16,246 bases of DNA from NCBI GenBank assembly GCA_964632995.1, contig CAZWDL010000144.1, positions 1-16,246 on the forward strand. The letters run 5' to 3'. Each line of letters begins with the position of its first letter. Within the stretch, counting starts at the first letter, position 1. Under the pieces are notes generated by a model. That model was not told the DNA's origin. It worked only from the letters and a program-made list of their open reading frames with translations, and made no database searches. The stretch comes from CAZWDL01 sp964632995. Its GTDB lineage: Bacteria; Bacteroidota; Bacteroidia; Chitinophagales; Saprospiraceae. Below are positions 13,739 to 16,246 of the stretch, piece after piece. Made by a program: the position numbers and the translations under genes.

Positions 13739-13963
13739 CTACCCGGAAAGGGGGTACACCTGGACTTTGCCGCTGCCTTCCTTCAGGTCCCGGTCCCCCG
13801 GGGCGCCTTTGGTGTAAACTATGGGGTTCCCGTCATTTGGCTCCCTCAGGATTTGTTGGATACCTTTGCATCTTTTGCACCTGTTAGTGAAGTGTGATGC
13901 CCGGCATACAAAATTTGTCGCCGCTATACGTCTTTCCTGACGATCAGTTTTCGTCTGAGAACT
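13739..13963 (-). pseudogene. Coding-like fragment without a start codon, unknown family
   Basis: The minus strand is open for 74 codons between stops at 13964-13966 and 13739-13741, but has no ATG, GTG or TTG in frame. The translation looks protein-like, with a CKRC motif near codons 29-32 and IQQILREPNDGNPIVY, then KGAPGDRDLKEGSG, then VYPLSG before the stop. The DNA is clearly more GC-rich than its surroundings. I do not recognise the family. It may be the tail of a decayed gene, part of a repeated element, or chance. A GC-rich hairpin (runs of C and G around 13735-13755) overlaps its stop codon. Confidence 0.35.
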
Positions 13964-14236
13964 TTAAAGACAGCTTACCAGCTATCAAAGAGGAGAAATT
14001 ATAGTAATAGTTTTGTTTTTTAAAAAAAAAATATATGTGAGCCAACATTTTTCTGTTTTTTTCGTAAGGAATTACATAAAGGTTTTTGTTCCCAAATTAT
14101 TTATCAACACATTTTAAAATTCCGTATAAGATCCGTAAGACCTACAACTCCAGATAGGCAAATTATAGCACTATCCTTTCTCCTTTTTCTACCTGAGCAG
14201 GCTATTACAACCTCTTTTATCAACCGGAGAGAGGAT

Positions 14237-14280
14237 CCCGCTTTTCGGGGAGGTTAATAGCACGACTTGAACAAAAGTCG
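14237..14280 (+). promoter_or_regulatory. Two small hairpins in the LytTR gene leader
   Basis: CCCG (14237-14240) pairs with CGGG (14246-14249), and CGACTT (14263-14268) pairs with AAGTCG (14275-14280) around a 6-base loop. They lie about 60-100 bases before the LytTR start and may be operator sites or leader structure. No known riboswitch is recognised. Confidence 0.3.
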
Positions 14281-14336
14281 ATTTGACCAGAACACCGATT
14301 AAGAGCTTGATGCTCTAAAACCCAATCGAGAATAAA

Positions 14337-15062
14337 ATGATTTCCACACTAATCATCGAAAAAGAGATAGAGGAAACCATCGCTTTGGAATCAAAGCTGA
14401 CGAATTTGTGCCCTCAGGTGAAGGTTGCGGGGCGCTCTCCTTGCCTGAAGAAGGCTCGTAAATACATTCTGCAGTTCAAGCCGCAGTTAGTAATTATCGG
14501 TTCGGATTTGAGTAACCGGAAATGTTTCGAATTGGTTAAGCAGTTTCCACAGTTCCATTTTGAAACAATATACATGTCACAGTCTATTGAGTTGGCTTAT
14601 CACGCCATACAGCACCATGCTGTCGGCTTCCTCCTCAAGCCCGTTAAGCCACATGAATTGATTCAGGCAGTATATTGTGCCGAACAGCGTATCCAAAACA
14701 AGCAATTAACCGCAAAGCGCACCGAAAAAACGGATTTGCTGGAGGAAATAATTGGGATTCCTACGATGGAGGGATTGGAGTTTTTACAGGTAGCAAGTAT
14801 TATCCGCTGTGAAGGCTTACAGAAATGCACACGGGTGATTACTGAAAACCGCTCTGATATCGTTAGCTCTTATAATGTAGGTGAATTTCGAAAACTGCTG
14901 GAACACCAGGGTTTCTTTACCATCCATAAGTCTCATCTTGTTAATTTGCGAAAAATTTTGCGACTGCACCGCGATGGAACGATCGAGATGACCGACGGTT
15001 CTACTGTGCCGGTGTCCCGACGTCGGAAAAGTGCTTTTCTCCAGCAAGTCAAGCAGGTGTGA
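14337..15062 (+). CDS. LytTR-family DNA-binding regulator with degenerate receiver domain
   Basis: A cytoplasmic transcription regulator of 241 residues. Residues 1-120 have a response-regulator receiver layout, ending in FLLKPVKPHEL near 98-108 with the conserved Lys K101. However, the position of the phosphoacceptor Asp in the usual PDLVFLD pattern reads PQLVIIG (G55), and the N-terminal acidic pair is reduced to E8-K9-E10. Phosphorylation by a histidine kinase is therefore doubtful; D57, two residues later, is the only nearby alternative. Residues about 135-238 form a LytTR DNA-binding domain, with the hallmark FFTIHKSHLVNLRKI near 193-207 and MTDGSTVPVSRRRK near 218-231. LytTR proteins bind paired direct repeats in promoters. 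No histidine kinase gene is adjacent. It stands between two clusters and could control either. Confidence 0.88.
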   Translation: MISTLIIEKEIEETIALESKLTNLCPQVKVAGRSPCLKKARKYILQFKPQLVIIGSDLSNRKCFELVKQFPQFHFETIYMSQSIELAYHAIQHHAVGFLLKPVKPHELIQAVYCAEQRIQNKQLTAKRTEKTDLLEEIIGIPTMEGLEFLQVASIIRCEGLQKCTRVITENRSDIVSSYNVGEFRKLLEHQGFFTIHKSHLVNLRKILRLHRDGTIEMTDGSTVPVSRRRKSAFLQQVKQV

Positions 15063-15086
15063 ATATTCCGGACATTCCCTTGTGCC

Positions 15087-15106
15087 AACCGCTGGTTCCG
15101 GTTTTT
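15087..15106 (+). terminator. Possible intrinsic terminator after the LytTR gene
   Basis: AACCG (15087-15091) pairs with CGGTT (15099-15103) around a 7-base loop, and the T run continues to 15106. It is placed 25 bases after the stop codon. The stem is short, so the call is tentative. Confidence 0.4.
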
Positions 15107-15305
15107 CTCCCGTTAGTCAGATAGCGGTTTCCTTTCTTCTTTTTCTTCCTCATATTGAAGTGGTTAAACTTTTAAAACAACGCTGTAGCAGCCCCTTTGC
15201 GGTATCCGGACTTCGGCTTCTTTCTATTTCCTGTCTTGGTAGGCGGTCAGCCGAAGAAAAGCCTTTACAGAAGCTGTAAGAGATCGTCTTCGACAGAATG
15301 AATGA

Positions 15306-15332
15306 AGGTAAATCTTTTAATTGAGGTAAATC
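15306..15332 (+). promoter_or_regulatory. Direct repeat AGGTAAATC upstream of the 104-residue gene
   Basis: AGGTAAATC occurs at 15306-15314 and 15324-15332, 18 bases apart start to start, ending 12 bases before the ATG at 15345. Paired direct repeats are typical of regulator sites, but this sequence does not match the known LytTR consensus well. Confidence 0.3.
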
Positions 15333-15344
15333 AAGAATCAGATA

Positions 15345-15659
15345 ATGCATTACGAAGTTGATCGTCTTTTTCTTTCCGGGATTGATGATCTGAAAGAAAA
15401 ATCCGACTTCCTCAATTTCCATACGGATGTTATTGTGCAAATGAAGAACGGCGAAAAATTCGTGGCGGCATTTTTTACTTTCAAACGCGTCGATGAAATA
15501 CTTCGGGAAAACGCAAAAACCGGAGAAAGGCTGGCCGGTAAATATTTCTGGGAGCGCAATATGCTGCTGGTCGAGAGTTGTGAACCGGCGTTTATCCAAT
15601 TGGTGGTAGAGGATTTGATCGAAGAAGGAGAATTCAAGGACGTATTCGAACGCATATAA
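15345..15659 (+). CDS. Small acidic protein of unknown function, in operon with the DUF4255 gene
   Basis: I do not recognise this 104-residue protein. It has no signal peptide, membrane segment or Cys-rich site, and is rich in Glu, Phe and Lys. The middle (HTDVIVQMKNGEKFVAAFF, residues 26-44) suggests a beta-hairpin; the C-terminus (FIQLVVEDLIEEGEFKDVF) suggests an acidic helix. Codon use looks genuine, and the gene ends only 13 bases before the DUF4255/Pvc16-like start, so the two are very likely co-transcribed. A role in the same predicted contractile injection system, for instance as a small assembly or regulatory factor, is an inference from position alone. The minus-strand frames opposite it have no independent support. 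Confidence 0.75.
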   Translation: MHYEVDRLFLSGIDDLKEKSDFLNFHTDVIVQMKNGEKFVAAFFTFKRVDEILRENAKTGERLAGKYFWERNMLLVESCEPAFIQLVVEDLIEEGEFKDVFERI

Positions 15660-15672
15660 TTGAATAAAGCAT

Positions 15673-16233
15673 ATGAGAATTGCGGACACTTTAAAGGTAC
15701 TTCAGGAAGAATTGATGAACTACGATGAACTGGAGGATGTGGAGGTCGACAATCTGGTTAATGAAACAGGGCAAATCAGTCATACCGGAGTGGTGATTAC
15801 CCTTGTAAAAGTAGATGAAGAAAGTACCTTGAAGAACGGAAAACACCACCGCTTGACACAGAGCTACCGGGTAGTCTTCAAAAACCGTAAGATCTATACC
15901 AATTTATACGTGCTCATTAGCAGCCATGGCAATTACATTTCTGCTTTGACCAACCTTTCCAAGGTCCTCGAATTTTTCCAGGGAAAAAATGTATTCACCC
16001 ATTTGGATGGTACTCCCAGCGGTTCGAAACTGGGGGAAAACTACAAGCTCATTGTAGAACTTCAAGATTTTACATTCGAACAAATCAATTACATCTGGAG
16101 CATTTACGGCGGCGCCCACAAACCCAGCGTTTTTTATAAGATCCGCCTGGTGCCGCATGAAGCCCGCGACAAGCAGATCGACGAGGGCGACCCCATTCTG
16201 GAAGTCAATGTGGACGGCAGTACCACCTATTAA
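15673..16233 (+). CDS. DUF4255 / Pvc16-like protein, predicted tube-cap protein of an extracellular contractile injection system
   Basis: A 186-residue protein of the DUF4255 (Pvc16 N-terminal) family. In Pvc/Afp-type extracellular contractile injection systems, this protein ends the inner tube and sheath. Family features are clear: an opening RIADTLKVLQEELMNY, VVITLVKVDEESTLKN near 40-54, TNLYVLISS near 76-84, LEFFQGKNVFTH near 99-110, KLIVELQDFTFEQINYIW near 125-142, and PSVFYKIRLV near 151-160. Length matches the family. It starts 13 bases after the small gene upstream. In many eCIS loci this gene is near the start of the cluster and is followed by sheath and tube genes, which would lie beyond the right edge; the window ends 13 bases after its stop. 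The family call is firm; that a full eCIS follows is an inference. Confidence 0.88.
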   Translation: MRIADTLKVLQEELMNYDELEDVEVDNLVNETGQISHTGVVITLVKVDEESTLKNGKHHRLTQSYRVVFKNRKIYTNLYVLISSHGNYISALTNLSKVLEFFQGKNVFTHLDGTPSGSKLGENYKLIVELQDFTFEQINYIWSIYGGAHKPSVFYKIRLVPHEARDKQIDEGDPILEVNVDGSTTY

Positions 16234-16246
16234 AGAAAAGCTCAAA

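Larger units (their letters stand above)
13463..14336. other. Long intergenic region between the divergent conflict cluster and LytTR gene
   Basis: The region is strongly AT-rich except for a GC-rich island at about 13700-13860. It contains an inverted repeat (13561-13628), a coding-like fragment (13739-13963), poly-A/T runs near 14011-14035, and hairpins near 14222-14280. TAGTTTTG at 14008-14015 matches the Bacteroidota -7 consensus but has no TTTG at the proper distance. No intact gene is supported. Confidence 0.6.

Noticed and set aside
15211..15256. 8-bp inverted repeat CTTCGGCT / AGCCGAAG
   Set aside because: The arms are short and the loop of 30 bases is long, with no T-tract and no adjacent gene end; it may be chance.
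15031..15279. 82-codon frame overlapping the end of the LytTR gene
   Set aside because: It starts inside the LytTR gene in another frame, with low-complexity Ser/Leu-rich content, and crosses the possible terminator.

Overview
The window looks like a chromosomal scaffold from a Bacteroidota bacterium, probably a Saprospiraceae/Lewinella-like or related lineage (inference). The reasons are starts without Shine-Dalgarno sequences, short tandem intergenic repeats, a LytTR regulator, a DUF4255 (Pvc16-like) gene, and a MoxR/vWA/effector gene set typical of complex bacteria. One run of 10 N marks a scaffold gap at 2851-2860. I saw no tRNA, rRNA, CRISPR array, transposase or reverse transcriptase.

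Left part (1-4080), choline and membrane lipid genes. A minus-strand sodium:solute symporter, closely similar to the high-affinity choline transporters (CHT/SLC5A7 type), runs off the left edge. Divergent from it is an exported M28 zinc aminopeptidase. After the scaffold gap and a nested palindromic element comes phosphatidylcholine synthase (pcs), which joins choline to CDP-diacylglycerol, followed by a good intrinsic terminator. Choline uptake and choline-to-phosphatidylcholine conversion are therefore close neighbours.

Middle part (4359-13462), a five-gene minus-strand cluster that I read as a ternary MoxR-vWA-effector conflict (defence or cell-death) system. In order of transcription it holds: a peptidoglycan-binding-like plus lysozyme-like protein; a TIR protein fused to a degenerate STAND module; a MoxR AAA+ ATPase; a vWA protein with an acidic linker; and a 1369-residue protein. 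That last protein has a helical N-terminus, a caspase-like domain whose catalytic Cys is replaced by Ala, a peptidoglycan-binding-like module, a TIR-like module, two copies of an internal helical repeat, and a C-terminal module resembling the degenerate STAND domain of the TIR protein. The gaps before the TIR and on both sides of the MoxR gene contain short repeats, including a striking palindrome of octamers.

Right part (13463-16246). An AT-rich region of about 870 bases contains a GC-rich coding-like fragment and several hairpins. It leads into a plus-strand LytTR regulator whose receiver seems to have lost its phosphoacceptor Asp. Next is a small unknown gene, then a DUF4255/Pvc16-like gene, the usual tube-cap gene of extracellular contractile injection systems (eCIS). 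The end of the window may thus be the beginning of an eCIS cluster, placed head-to-head with the conflict cluster.
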